From Rothia santali (GTDB lineage: Bacteria; Actinomycetota; Actinomycetes; Actinomycetales; Micrococcaceae): a stretch of DNA of 64,000 nt. The notes beneath the pieces were generated by a model, which ran no database searches, had not been told where the DNA came from, and saw only the letters and a program-made list of their open reading frames with translations. Positions 7,518-15,933 of this stretch are shown piece after piece. Made by a program: the position numbers and the translations under genes. Position 1 is the first letter of the stretch, and each line of letters begins with the position of its first letter. Location of the stretch: positions 1-64,000 of the forward strand of contig NZ_JANAFB010000003.1 in assembly GCF_024199905.1 (NCBI RefSeq), given 5' to 3'.

Positions 7518-7955
7518 TCACCCACCCGCGAGCTCCTCCGCCAGCATCACGATGATGCCGCTGGGCCCGCGCAGGTACGTCAGCCTGTACGCGTCTTCGT
7601 AGGTGGCGACGCCGCGCAGCGGGTGGCAGCCGTGCCTTGCGGCGATCTCCAGGGCGGCGTCGAGGTCCCCGACCGAGAAGGCGACGCGGTGCATGCCGAT
7701 CTCGTGCGGGCGGGTCGGCTCCGTGGGGATCGCCTCGGGGTGGATGTACTCGAAGAGCTCGAGGCGGCCGTGGCCGTCCGGCGTCTGGAGCATCGCGAGC
7801 CGGACGTGGTTGCCGTCGAGGCCCACGGCGGTGTCGGCCCACTCGCCGCTCACCTCGTCGCGCCCGAGGACCGCGAGGCCGAGGTCGGTGAAGAAGGCGA
7901 CCGCGGCGTCGAGGTCCTCCACGGCGATGCCGACGTTCTCCAATTTGATGTCCAT
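7518..7955 (-). CDS. VOC-family protein
   Basis: The protein has about 145 residues and two VOC modules: IKLENVGIAVEDLDAAVAFF and, after an internal linker, HRVAFSVGDLDAALEIAARH with a GPSGIIVMLAEEL end. It resembles methylmalonyl-CoA epimerase/glyoxalase relatives, but no mutase genes are nearby, so I do not assign that activity. TAGCCT lies 7 nt before the ATG at 7955, suggesting a leaderless transcript. Confidence 0.78.
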   Translation of the reverse strand: MDIKLENVGIAVEDLDAAVAFFTDLGLAVLGRDEVSGEWADTAVGLDGNHVRLAMLQTPDGHGRLELFEYIHPEAIPTEPTRPHEIGMHRVAFSVGDLDAALEIAARHGCHPLRGVATYEDAYRLTYLRGPSGIIVMLAEELAGG

Positions 7956-8010
7956 GCGCACCAGGCTAGCCAGCGGCGGGGAACGGGGGAAGTACCCGTC
8001 GGCCCCGGGA

Positions 8011-8313
8011 TCAGGCGGCCCGCAGCGGCGTGATGGCCTCGATCCCGGTGTCCGCCCTGTCCCGGGCGCGGTCCAGGTCGTAGTGCGACTGCAGGTTGAG
8101 CCAGAACTGCGCCGAGACGCCGAAGTAGCGGCCGAGGCGCAACGCCGTGTCGGCCGTGATCGCGCGCTTGCCGTGCACGATCTCGTTGATCCGGCGCGGC
8201 GGCACCCCGATGGACACGGCGAGCTTGTTCTGCGTGATGCCGAAGCCCTCGATGAAGTCCTCCATGAGCACCTCGCCGGGGTGAACGGGCGCGAGCCTGT
8301 CAGTGGTAGTCAA
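8011..8313 (-). CDS. higA: HigA-type antitoxin (XRE family)
   Basis: The 100-residue protein has the classical HigA opening PVHPGEVLMEDFIEGFGITQ and an XRE helix-turn-helix QNKLAVSIGVPPRRINEIV. The family-typical ADTALRLGRYFGVSAQFWLN follows. A TTG at 8313 is the only start that keeps the whole domain; it lies inside the last codons of the toxin gene (14-nt overlap), so translation is coupled. It should repress the operon through the two palindromes upstream of the toxin. Confidence 0.88.
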   Translation of the reverse strand: MTTTDRLAPVHPGEVLMEDFIEGFGITQNKLAVSIGVPPRRINEIVHGKRAITADTALRLGRYFGVSAQFWLNLQSHYDLDRARDRADTGIEAITPLRAA

Positions 8314-8581
8314 CGACCTCGACCTCCTCCGGGCCGGCCGCGGTCCACACGAAGCAGATCCGCCACTGACCATTGATTCTGATGCTGTACTGACCGACCC
8401 GATCGCCTGTGAGCGCCTCGAACCGATTTCCGGGCGGGACGCGAAGCTCCTCAAGCGCCTCCGCGGCTCCCAGCAGACGGAGCTTGCGCAGGGCCGTCCG
8501 CTGGATCCGCGGGTCGATGGACGGCACGCGCTCGCGATGCCACAGTCGTTCGGTGGCGCGGTCACCGAACGATCTGATCAT
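8300..8581 (-). CDS. higB: HigB-type mRNA interferase toxin (RelE fold)
   Basis: The 93-residue protein has MIRSFGDRATERLWH and SIDPRIQRTALRKLRLLGAA. It ends YSIRINGQWRICFVW and VEVVDYH, the HigB signature with conserved basic residues and the terminal Tyr/His used in ribosome-dependent mRNA cleavage. Toxin-before-antitoxin order is typical of HigBA. Two matching palindromes precede it. Confidence 0.9.
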   Translation of the reverse strand: MIRSFGDRATERLWHRERVPSIDPRIQRTALRKLRLLGAAEALEELRVPPGNRFEALTGDRVGQYSIRINGQWRICFVWTAAGPEEVEVVDYH

Positions 8582-8593
8582 GGCCTCATCGTA

Positions 8594-8624
8594 TAACGCA
8601 TCGCGTTATTAACGCTAGGCGTTA
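8594..8624. promoter_or_regulatory. Double operator of higBA
   Basis: Two 15-bp palindromes lie back to back upstream of higB: 8594-8608 and 8610-8624. Each has TAACGC/GCGTTA arms around a 3-nt centre (GAT and CTA on the minus strand). The arrangement suits cooperative binding of two HigA dimers, and TATAC next to the proximal one may be the -10. Confidence 0.75.
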
Positions 8625-8788
8625 GGTCCGAACGCGGACATGTCGCTCTCAGCGAAGCAGACGGACTCTGCGGTCCGGCCGCATCCTGAACCCCATGCCC
8701 GATGACAACGCCGGCTCGATGTGGCCGGCACCCAGGCCTCCAGCCGAGCCGGCCACGAGACCAGCGCATCGCGGCCCTTCGCCTCCGG

Positions 8789-9208
8789 TCACCTCACGGC
8801 GAGCGTCTCGACCGGCTGCCCCGTGATCTCCGCGATGAGATCGAAGTCCTTGTCCATCGCGAGCACCGTGAGCCCGGCCTTCTCGGCGGTGGCCGCGATC
8901 AGCAGATCGGGAATGGAAGGTGCCCGATAATGACCGCGATCGGCGAGGAGCATCTGCACCTCGAAGGCACGGTACTCCATCGCGGGCGTCAGATGCTCGA
9001 CCGGCATCAAGGATAAGGGCGGGAGGCCGAAGGCCGCCCTCCCCGCTTCACCCGAGCGGGCGGAGAAGCCGAGCTCGAGCCTCGTCACCGTCGAGAGCCG
9101 CACCAGGCCCCGTCCGATGCGCGCGTTCCATTCATCGAGGCGCGCGGCGTGGCCGGCCTGCATCCGGACGTAGGCCGATTTGTCGACCAGCCAGCTCGTC
9201 ACCGCCAC
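8789..9208 (-). CDS. PIN-domain toxin (VapC family)
   Basis: The 139-residue PIN protein has [11 protein letters not shown] (first Asp), [15 protein letters not shown] (Glu), and [20 protein letters not shown] followed by DKDFDLI. The VDKSA start and long acidic spacing fit the mycobacterial-type VapC branch. It overlaps the antitoxin gene by 10 nt. It is probably an Mg-dependent RNase whose target (tRNA or rRNA) cannot be read from the sequence. Residues 9 (D), about 45 (E) and about 100 (D) form the expected site. Confidence 0.87.
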   Translation of the reverse strand: MAVTSWLVDKSAYVRMQAGHAARLDEWNARIGRGLVRLSTVTRLELGFSARSGEAGRAAFGLPPLSLMPVEHLTPAMEYRAFEVQMLLADRGHYRAPSIPDLLIAATAEKAGLTVLAMDKDFDLIAEITGQPVETLAVR

Positions 9209-9423
9209 GCGGCGTCCATCACGTCACCGTCCGCCAGGTCGGCGAAGGCCGCTGCGGACCTCTCCCAGTCCGCAGCGGTCAGCTCGGTTGCGGGGTTGGC
9301 GGGAGCAGCCCCTTCGAGCTTTCTGCGCAGGAACTCGTTGCGAGACAGGCCTTGATCGGACGCCGCGGCATCGATGCGCTCCACCGCCTCATCGCTGAGA
9401 CCTCGAATGAGCACGTTCGTCAT
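9199..9423 (-). CDS. VapB-type ribbon-helix-helix antitoxin
   Basis: The protein of about 74 residues has the RHH motif [18 protein letters not shown] and [12 protein letters not shown]. The acidic C-terminal half ([20 protein letters not shown]) is the toxin-binding tail. The ATG at 9423 has AGAGGTG 6 nt upstream. It is the first gene of the VapBC pair, behind an 18-bp near-palindrome. Confidence 0.85.
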   Translation of the reverse strand: MTNVLIRGLSDEAVERIDAAASDQGLSRNEFLRRKLEGAAPANPATELTAADWERSAAAFADLADGDVMDAAWR

Positions 9424-9442
9424 GATGATCACCTCTTCCACT

Positions 9443-9460
9443 ATGATATCGCGATGTCAT
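9443..9460. promoter_or_regulatory. Operator of the VapBC-like operon
   Basis: ATGATATC-GC-GATGTCAT is an 18-bp near-perfect palindrome (one mismatched pair) 20 nt upstream of the antitoxin start. It is the likely autoregulatory site. Confidence 0.55.
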
Positions 9461-9516
9461 CGCCCCTTCTAGCCACCCTCACGCCGTCGCAGGGATGCCC
9501 CGCGATGCCGGCCCCC

Positions 9517-10073
9517 TCAGTTCTCGCCGTCGTGCCGATGCACGGTGTGCCCCTCCCGGTCGAAGATCATGATCACCTCGGCGGGCCCCCCTTCGGCCAC
9601 GAAGGCGTGCGGGGTCATGGTGGCAAACTCGGCCGCCTCCCCCGCCTCGACGACCACCGCGCGCTCCCCCAGGAAGGGCGGACCTTGCCCTCCATCACGA
9701 AGAACCAGTCGTGCCCGGGGTGCACCCGCTGCTCCGGGACCGCGGAGGTCGGCTCGAGCCGGACCTTGAGGGCCTTCATGGTGCCGGTCGCCCGGGAGAG
9801 CGTCCAGGTGGTGCGCGAGCCCTCCCGGCTCGGCTCGGGGCGGATGACGACGTCGGCGTCGGTGTCGTCCTCGAGCAGGGTCTCGACGTCGGTGCGCAGG
9901 GCGCGGGCCAGCGGGAGGAGGACGTCCAGGCTGATCGCGCGCTTGCCGGTCTCGATGCGGCTGATCGTCGAGGGACTGAGGTGGGAGCGCTCGGCCAGGT
10001 CGTCGAGGGAGAGGGACTGGGCGTGGCGCAGGCTGCGCAGCCGGGTGCGCACGACCTGTTCAATCTCGGACAT
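9517..10073 (-). pseudogene. XRE-cupin transcriptional regulator, frameshifted
   Basis: From the ATG at 10073 the frame encodes an XRE helix-turn-helix (RSHLSPSTISRIETGKRAIS) and the first half of a cupin (RVHPGHDWFFVMEGKVR). Near 9670-9680, beside a run of five C, the frame is lost. The remainder of the cupin continues in another frame (LGERAVVVEAGEAAEFATMT ... FDREGHTVHRHDGEN) to the stop at 9517. Joined, the product would be about 185 residues, the normal length. XRE-cupin proteins typically repress a divergent oxidoreductase gene, as found here. Sequencing error at the homopolymer is the main alternative. Confidence 0.8.
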
Positions 10074-10102
10074 GGGGGCCTTCCGGGCGTCTCGTGGCGG
10101 TC

Positions 10103-10119
10103 CTTGCGAATACCGCAAG
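10103..10119. promoter_or_regulatory. Operator between the XRE-cupin gene and the oxidoreductase
   Basis: CTTGCG-AATAC-CGCAAG is a perfect 6-bp inverted repeat with a 5-nt centre in the divergent promoter region. It is the natural candidate site for the XRE-cupin regulator. Confidence 0.6.
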
Positions 10120-10158
10120 ATGGTATGCACTATACGCGATCCTCGCTATTCTCGACCT

Positions 10159-11976
10159 ATGACTTCCAGCGACCAGCGATCCGCAGACCAGCACGACGCC
10201 GACCGGGCGCACTCCAGTGGCGGCACCTCGGGTGACGCTCCGGTGCACGCGCACGACGGCGCGTCGAACGCCGACCAGGTACACGCCCACACCGGTGCGT
10301 CGAGCGCCGACCAGGTGCACGCCCACACTGGTGCATCGAACATAGACCGGGCGCACGCCCACGGTGACGCATCGACCGCCGACCAGCCGTCCGCCCCGGC
10401 CCGTCCCGCCATCACCCGGCACGCCGACGTCGCGATCATCGGCGGCTCCGCTGCCGGCCTCGCGGCCGCCCTGCAGCTCTCGCGTCAGCGGCGCTCGGTG
10501 ATCGTGGTCGACTCCGGGGAGCCGCGCAACGCGCCGTCCGCCTCAATGCACAGCTACCTGGGCCACGAAGGGCGCTCCCCCGCCGAGTTCCTGCGGATCG
10601 CCCGCGCCGAGGTCCGCTCCTACGGCGCGGAAGTCCTCACCGGGCGGGCCCTCGACGTCGTCCGCGAGGCCGAGGGCTTCCGCCTCCAGCTGACCGGTGG
10701 CATCGTGCTGTGCGCCCGGCGCGTGGTCGCGGCGACCGGCCTGCGCGACGAGCTCCCCGAGATCCCGGGCCTCGCCGAGCACTGGGGCGCCTCGGTCATC
10801 CACTGCCCCTTCTGCCACGGGTACGAGGCGCGGGACGGACGCATCGTCGCCCTCGTGACCTCGCCCGCCGGGCTGCATCCCCTGCCCCTGCTGCGCCAGC
10901 TCACGGAGCGGCTCACCGTGGTCGTCCACGGCGGCGTCCCCGCCGAGGACCCGCAGCTGGCGACCCTCAGGGCCGTCGGCGTGCGGGTGATCGTCGGCCC
11001 CGTCGAGCGGATCCTCGACGACGACGCCGGGGAACTGCGCGCCCTGCGGATGGCCGACGGCGCGGAGGTCCCCGCCGACACCATCCTCGTCGGCACCCGA
11101 CTGCACGCCCGGGTGGAGCCCTTCGCGAGCCTCGGCCTGACCGCTGGCGAGCACCCGAGCGGCGTCGCGAGCTACGTCGAGGCGGATGCGTTCACCGGCG
11201 CGACGGCCGTGCCCGGGGTGTACGCGGCCGGGACCCTCGCGGAGCCGATGCTGCAGGTGCTGCCCACCGCGGCCGCCGGCGCGCGGGTCGGGGCGATGGT
11301 CAGCTTCGACCTGGCCCAGGAGGACCTCGCGGCCGCGGCCCGCCCGGTCGCGCACGCCGCCGACTGGGACGGTCGCTACAGCGGCGACCCGCAGTGGAGC
11401 GGCAACCCCAACGGCTCCCTCGTCGCCGAGGTCGCCGGCCTGACACCGGGTACGGCCCTGGACATCGGGGCCGGCGAGGGCGGGGACGCCCTCTGGCTCG
11501 CGGAACAGGGCTGGCGGGTCACGGCGAGCGACATCTCGGCGCGGGCCCTCGACCGCGTCCGCGCGGAGGCGCAGCGCCGCTCGGCGTCGGTGAAGACCCT
11601 GCAGGCCGACGCCAACGCGGCCGCCCCCTTCGCCGGAGCCCGCTACGACCTGGTCACCGCCGCGTACGCCTCGATCCCGCGGACCCCGGACGCGCGCGGC
11701 CTGGCGAACTTCCTCGACGCGGTGGCACCCGGAGGCAGGCTGCTGATCATCAATCACGACGTGAGCGACATGCGGGAGATGCTCTCGACCGCGGATCCGG
11801 ACTCGACCCGCCCCTTCGACCACGAGGCCTTCGTCGGCACCGACGACTTCGTGGAGGCCCTGTCCGCCTCGCCGGACTGGGAGATCGAGGTCAATGAGCG
11901 CCGGGAGCGTCCCGCCGGAGCGGTCTCGGCGCATCACGTTCACGACGTCGTGCTGCGGGCCCGGCGAGTGGGATAA
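10159..11976 (+). CDS. FAD-dependent oxidoreductase (thioredoxin reductase-like) fused to SAM methyltransferase
   Basis: The 605-residue two-domain protein starts with a His-rich repeat tail (residues 1-80). A thioredoxin-reductase-like module follows: FAD motif DVAIIGGSAAGLAAAL, redox pair in HCPFCHGYE, and the second FAD motif PGVYAAGTLAEP. A class I methyltransferase forms the C-terminus: TALDIGAGEGGDALWLAEQG and VTASDIS (about residues 430-600). This fusion is common in actinobacteria opposite XRE-cupin regulators and is thought to handle a thiol, metalloid or toxic electrophile; the substrate is unproven. The ATG at 10159 follows TATTCT by 6 nt with no SD, so it is leaderless. The upstream open frame contains the regulator's complementary strand and is not coding. 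Confidence 0.88.
   Translation: MTSSDQRSADQHDADRAHSSGGTSGDAPVHAHDGASNADQVHAHTGASSADQVHAHTGASNIDRAHAHGDASTADQPSAPARPAITRHADVAIIGGSAAGLAAALQLSRQRRSVIVVDSGEPRNAPSASMHSYLGHEGRSPAEFLRIARAEVRSYGAEVLTGRALDVVREAEGFRLQLTGGIVLCARRVVAATGLRDELPEIPGLAEHWGASVIHCPFCHGYEARDGRIVALVTSPAGLHPLPLLRQLTERLTVVVHGGVPAEDPQLATLRAVGVRVIVGPVERILDDDAGELRALRMADGAEVPADTILVGTRLHARVEPFASLGLTAGEHPSGVASYVEADAFTGATAVPGVYAAGTLAEPMLQVLPTAAAGARVGAMVSFDLAQEDLAAAARPVAHAADWDGRYSGDPQWSGNPNGSLVAEVAGLTPGTALDIGAGEGGDALWLAEQGWRVTASDISARALDRVRAEAQRRSASVKTLQADANAAAPFAGARYDLVTAAYASIPRTPDARGLANFLDAVAPGGRLLIINHDVSDMREMLSTADPDSTRPFDHEAFVGTDDFVEALSASPDWEIEVNERRERPAGAVSAHHVHDVVLRARRVG
10243..10386 (+). repeat. Four 36-bp tandem repeats encoding a His-rich tail
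   Basis: Four in-frame 12-residue units of the form VHAHTGASSADQ span residues 29-76 of the fusion protein; each keeps an H-A-H triplet. A more degenerate unit (AHSSGGTSGDAP) precedes them. The repeats are less conserved in DNA than in the HAH positions. A metal-binding or flexible tail is possible. Confidence 0.85.
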
Positions 11977-12167
11977 GTTCTGCGTATCCGACGCGCGGAC
12001 TGATGGTCCAGCCTGCGCCGACGCACCGGTACTCCTCTCCCCTGCTGCAAGCTCAGATCCCAGACAGCTGACGACGGCCGCCCTATCTCTGACGACGATC
12101 GCTCGGCCCGTCGTCGGGGATGGGACGGTTCACCCGGCCCTTCTGTTGCATTGGCAAACGGTCGTCC

Positions 12168-13094
12168 TCAGCCAAGCACCGCGGACCTGACGTCGGGTCT
12201 GCGAAGCATGTTCGCGCACCAGACGAAGTGTCCGTCGGCCGCGTCGGATCCGAAGCAGGCGTTGGTGATCACCGCGTACGCCGCGCGGTAGACGCCGTAC
12301 CGCCGAGGGTCGTGGCCGAAGCGGGCGAGGAAGGCGTCGTTGAGGAGTTCCTCGGACTCGCGTGCGTGCGGGCCGTACATGTCGAAGATGCTCGCCGTGA
12401 TGGCGGCGTCGAACTGCGGGTCGCCGATGGTCGTCAGGAAGCCGAAGTCCAGCATTCCGCTGACCTGATCGTCCTGGACGAGGACATTCGCCGGGATCAG
12501 GTCGCCGTGGATCAGGCCGGTGACTTCCGGGGCGTCCAACTCGCGCAGCGCGTGGGTCAACGCAGTGACGAGATGATCGACGCCGTCCACTTCTCGCCGC
12601 AGCAACCGGGGCGATGCTCGGAACCGGCGGTCGACCAGGTCGGCCAGCGCCTCTGTGAAGAGTGTCTGCTGATCGAACGGCTCGTCGCCAGGCAGGATCG
12701 GTAGGGCTGCCAGTCCCGGCGATGCCTGTACCTGGGCGATGCCCGCCAACGCATCGCCCATCCATCGAATCGCAGCCGCATCAGCGACCGGTGGCTCAGG
12801 GAGACCGTCAATACGCAGCGGGCTGCCATGCACCCTGCGTTCGATGGTGATAAGGACGTCGTCATCCTCAAGCAGGTCGAGAACCACCGGGGCGTCGAAC
12901 TCCAGGTCCGCGTACCCCAGCGCCGCTCCGAACTGCACCAATGCATCTAGGTCAGCGCGAGAACGACCACGCCAGACCTTGGCGACCTCCATCGCCGACA
13001 ACGCGACGACGGTTCCTTCCATGCCCACGCCCAGAAGCTCGGCCGGCTGCCAGCCGTGTCGTCGCAGCACCGCAATCGCTCGGGTATCCAACAC
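12168..13094 (-). CDS. Phosphotransferase-family kinase (APH fold)
   Basis: The 308-residue protein carries the aminoglycoside-phosphotransferase/choline-kinase signatures: catalytic loop LIHGDLIPANVLVQ (HGDxxxxN) and metal-binding MLDFGFLTTIGDP (DFG-like). The N-terminal lobe has GVGMEGTVVALSAMEVAKVW with the Lys. Actual drug phosphorylation cannot be inferred, since most chromosomal members act on unknown metabolites. The GTG at 13094 follows TAAAGT by 7 nt (leaderless). It is a single gene between the oxidoreductase fusion and a YwqK remnant. Confidence 0.82.
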   Translation of the reverse strand: MLDTRAIAVLRRHGWQPAELLGVGMEGTVVALSAMEVAKVWRGRSRADLDALVQFGAALGYADLEFDAPVVLDLLEDDDVLITIERRVHGSPLRIDGLPEPPVADAAAIRWMGDALAGIAQVQASPGLAALPILPGDEPFDQQTLFTEALADLVDRRFRASPRLLRREVDGVDHLVTALTHALRELDAPEVTGLIHGDLIPANVLVQDDQVSGMLDFGFLTTIGDPQFDAAITASIFDMYGPHARESEELLNDAFLARFGHDPRRYGVYRAAYAVITNACFGSDAADGHFVWCANMLRRPDVRSAVLG

Positions 13095-13195
13095 ACCCGC
13101 GACTTTAGCCGCAATACGCTGTCCCGTGCCTCAGTTCGACCTCGGGTCCCTCCGTGAAGAAGCATGGGGCGTATGAGTTCACCAAGTCTCCAATC

Positions 13196-13453
13196 TCATT
13201 CCGCGCCTTTGCCGCCTCGATCTGAAATCTTGTAGACGTCACCCTGCTGGTCATAGGTGATCCATTCGCCCACGGGCTTCCCGGCGTCGAAGTGCCCGGA
13301 ACGCTTGAGCGTGCCATCCACCCGTTACCACTCCAAGTAACCGACCGGACTACCGTCCTCGATCTTGCCCTTCGGCCAGCGTGTCACGCCATTGGCGTGG
13401 TATTTGATGGTGAAGCCGTCGATGACCTCAGTCTTCTTCGCACCGGATGCCAT
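13196..13453 (-). pseudogene. YwqK-family antitoxin with in-frame stop
   Basis: From the ATG at 13453 the frame reads VIDGFTIKYHANGVTRWPKG and VGYLEW, then an ochre codon (13325-13327). It resumes without frame change as RVDGTLKRSGHFDAGKPVGE and WITYDQQGDVYKISDRG to the stop at 13196. These are MORN-like YwqK repeats. A single base (TAC to TAA) explains the break; the neighbouring toxin normally found with YwqK proteins is absent. The locus is a remnant. Confidence 0.75.
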
Positions 13454-13582
13454 CTATTTCAGTCCCAAGACGCTAGACGTTGAACCGGAGCTCCACGACA
13501 TTCCGGCACTAAGAAACATCATGCGCGCCATGCGGTTCACGCAGGGGTCATATCGAGACATGCCGGATGCACGACGCCGGAT

Positions 13583-14764
13583 TCAGGCTCTTGAGTTCAC
13601 CTCTAGGAGTCTGATGAGCTCGTCGTGAAGTCTGCAGTCGTCGTGATCGAGACCATCGAGCACTTCATCCAGAGTCACTGTCGTCTGACGGATCATCAAG
13701 GCATCAACGAGGGTGACGAAGACATACGAGTAGTTCACGGTCACTAGATCGACAGTGCTCTTCCAGTCTGGATCCCGTTCGTTGGCATACCATGCCGTGG
13801 GCCCAAACTTGAGTTGGACATGAGACCCGCCTGACTCAGCCACACCTTTGGGAAAGTCGACGGTGATCGTCCACTGGTAGATGCCCTGCAGATTCGCACC
13901 TACCCTGCATATGGGTTCACTGCCAAGAGTCTCGCTGAGCTGACGATTTAGGGGGCCTTCGGCAAAAGCTCGAAGACGGTTCTTAACCCCCTGGAGCACT
14001 TCACGTCCCTCGACGAACTGTTCTCTCGCCTGCATGGCCAAGTCACTCGCGAACTTCTCCGCTGCTTCGTCCTGTCTCTGCGCTTGATACCTCTCGGCTT
14101 CGCCTGTGTCGCACATGGCTGTTATGAACCGGAGCACATCCCGTTTTCCCATAAGGCCTCCTGACCTCACGAATTTTCGATGCATCTGCTGGATGAAGGA
14201 GTACGAGTCTGCATTCTCCTGCTGGTAATTCGGATCGTCATGAACCGCATCGTACAGCCTGTCGATCAGCCTGCTATATGTCAGGACCAGCGCCTTATCC
14301 CATCCGCTGGTTTGCCGGGATCGGTCTTCGTCACGGCACAGCAGGACCACCGCCCCCTGTCTGCGCTCACGACGACTGAAGTTCAGGTAACGCTCATACG
14401 CGTGGCCGTGTCCATCCGAGATGAAGTAGTTCTCAACAACGAGTGAGGCATCCTGGTTCTCGAGTACCAGGTCGGCAATGTCGGCCGGGTCCCCGACCGA
14501 TCCCGTGTTCACCTCCTGCCGCACTCGGTAGCTCCCGTACTCGAATGGGGAAGGACACGTGCAGGCGGCGTTCACTTCATCGATGAAGATCCGTATGAAC
14601 CGGTCGTGCAGATCATGAGACCCGCCGCTGTCGAGCAACCATCCGAATACATTGGAGATCTGCTTCTCATGGGTTCCGTGGTGCATGACATCAAAAACGT
14701 TGAACTTCTGGCCCAACGACTTTCCAAGGATCGGCAACAGCCTGGGGACTAACTCACCCGTCAT
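13583..14764 (-). CDS. PD-(D/E)XK nuclease-superfamily protein (PDDEXK_4-like)
   Basis: The 393-residue protein has an N-terminal HEKQISNVFGWLLDSGG typical of the PDDEXK_4 group, followed by YRVRQEVNTG, DIADLVLENQDASLVVENYF and GHAYERY. The acidic residues are present, but the usual ENK is ENY, so the catalytic Lys is replaced; this may be a subfamily trait or loss of activity. The C-terminal half (about 180 residues) holds WTITVDFPKG and a beta-rich region without a recognised domain. Codon use is clearly AT-richer than in the core genes, and it stands alone at the edge of the mobile region. A defence or phage-derived role is plausible but unproven. Confidence 0.65.
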   Translation of the reverse strand: MTGELVPRLLPILGKSLGQKFNVFDVMHHGTHEKQISNVFGWLLDSGGSHDLHDRFIRIFIDEVNAACTCPSPFEYGSYRVRQEVNTGSVGDPADIADLVLENQDASLVVENYFISDGHGHAYERYLNFSRRERRQGAVVLLCRDEDRSRQTSGWDKALVLTYSRLIDRLYDAVHDDPNYQQENADSYSFIQQMHRKFVRSGGLMGKRDVLRFITAMCDTGEAERYQAQRQDEAAEKFASDLAMQAREQFVEGREVLQGVKNRLRAFAEGPLNRQLSETLGSEPICRVGANLQGIYQWTITVDFPKGVAESGGSHVQLKFGPTAWYANERDPDWKSTVDLVTVNYSYVFVTLVDALMIRQTTVTLDEVLDGLDHDDCRLHDELIRLLEVNSRA

Positions 14765-15003
14765 TTTCCGCTCTCTTGCTTCTCTGTGGGGTAGGAACTC
14801 GTCATTCCATCATGCACGAATCGCTACCCGCATCGAAGCATCATTACCCTTGGCCTGAGTCGACCACCGCTAGACGTTCAAATAGTACTCCACATCGGCC
14901 CCCATGCACGTGGTCGCAGATCTCTGTGCGAGGTCAATTGCTGCCAACTTCGAGGAATGCCTGTCCCTTGAGCCTAATAGGACCTGACGTAGGAGGGTGT
15001 TCA

Positions 15004-15228
15004 TGGAGCACGCCAAGAAAAACAAGTCGACGCTGACCCGAGCCTGAGCAACAGATGGCTGCGAAGCTGGAGCGCATCATCAGTGACTCCGAAGCCTCAT
15101 ACGCTGCAGCTCACAATGCTACGTACCGCGAAGAGCTGATCCACGCACTCATGCCACATGATGGAAGTACCGTAGCCGGCTGGTCTGAGAACCGCCCGAG
15201 CCGCCCACGCCCCCTAGAAAGTTGGTAA
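15004..15228 (+). pseudogene. Small frameshifted ORF
   Basis: A strong SD (AGGAGGG) precedes an ATG at 15003-15005 that gives MEHAKKNKSTLTRA and stops. The overlapping +2 frame continues PEPEQQMAAKLERIISDSEA and ends at 15228 after about 60 residues. The join looks like one short gene with a frameshift at about 15035. No family is recognised; the ATG at 15055 could also start a 57-residue protein by itself. Confidence 0.35.
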
Positions 15229-15933
15229 GTGCGTTCGGCATCCACCCAGACGTTGAGGCCCATCCTCCAAGTAGTCGACAGGGACCTCCCCCGCGAGGGG
15301 ATAGCTCATGACCCACTCGCCACCAGTTCGGCCATCCGGTCGATCTAATGGATTGCCACACGGTTTCCATAGTGACGACCCCTCAACGATCCCCGAAGGA
15401 CACCGGTCAAAATTTACTCGTCTGGCGCGCTGCCATGCGGCCGACGCCGGAGCCCTGAGATGGCTTTGGGACACATGGGACATTCCGATCCCCTTCTTTC
15501 TCACGTAGGGGTATGAGAAAGAAACCGTTGCCTACGTCCCTTATGTCCCCATCATCTCCGAACGAGGCGTTCCCATCCTGTTGGCCCGAGCTGTCGGACG
15601 GTTAATGAACAGAAGATCAGAAGGACTAGGGTACACCTGCTTGATCGAATGCAATCATGCGCCAAGCCTGTTGTGGCCGTGTCCCTAGTCATCCTTGCTT
15701 TCCTGGTCAGACATGGGTAGTTTGAGTTGCACCCGATTGCTCCCTCGGAGCGATTCCCGGCTTCACCTTGTGGAGTCGAACCGCTAAGTGTACCCAATAG
15801 AGGTGCAGCGGCCCCACTCTGGGGACGTATGAAGCGTGGTCTCATGAGCCGCGCATACGCGGGGCTGAGGCGCGACGTGAGTGCCGTGGGAATCAGAACT
15901 TTTCATCTTGCGAGAAAAGATCTGGAGCACCCC
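15229..15933. other. Gene-free AT-richer stretch
   Basis: No frame here looks protein-like in codon use. I see no tRNA, no insertion-sequence ends and no CRISPR repeat. The only clear structure is the 10-bp hairpin at 15494-15523. It leads into the first gene of the plasmid-like segment. Confidence 0.5.
15494..15523. repeat. 10-bp perfect hairpin
   Basis: TTCTTTCTCA and TGAGAAAGAA form a perfect stem around a 10-nt loop. It is AT-rich for this genome and could be a terminator, a boundary element or a control site of the neighbouring plasmid-like segment. Confidence 0.45.

Noticed and set aside
8920-10158. Upstream part of the 1018-codon frame ending in the oxidoreductase
   Set aside because: It runs antisense through the VapBC pair and the XRE-cupin gene; a -10 and ATG at 10159 define the true start.
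12140-12170. TTCTGTTGCATTGGCAAA, resembling IS6-family terminal repeats
   Set aside because: The match to GGCxCTGTTGCAAA is interrupted, with no partner end and no transposase nearby.
15745-15800. GGTTCGACTCC-like T-arm on the minus strand, possible tRNA
   Set aside because: Flanking bases do not pair as a T stem and no cloverleaf can be drawn.
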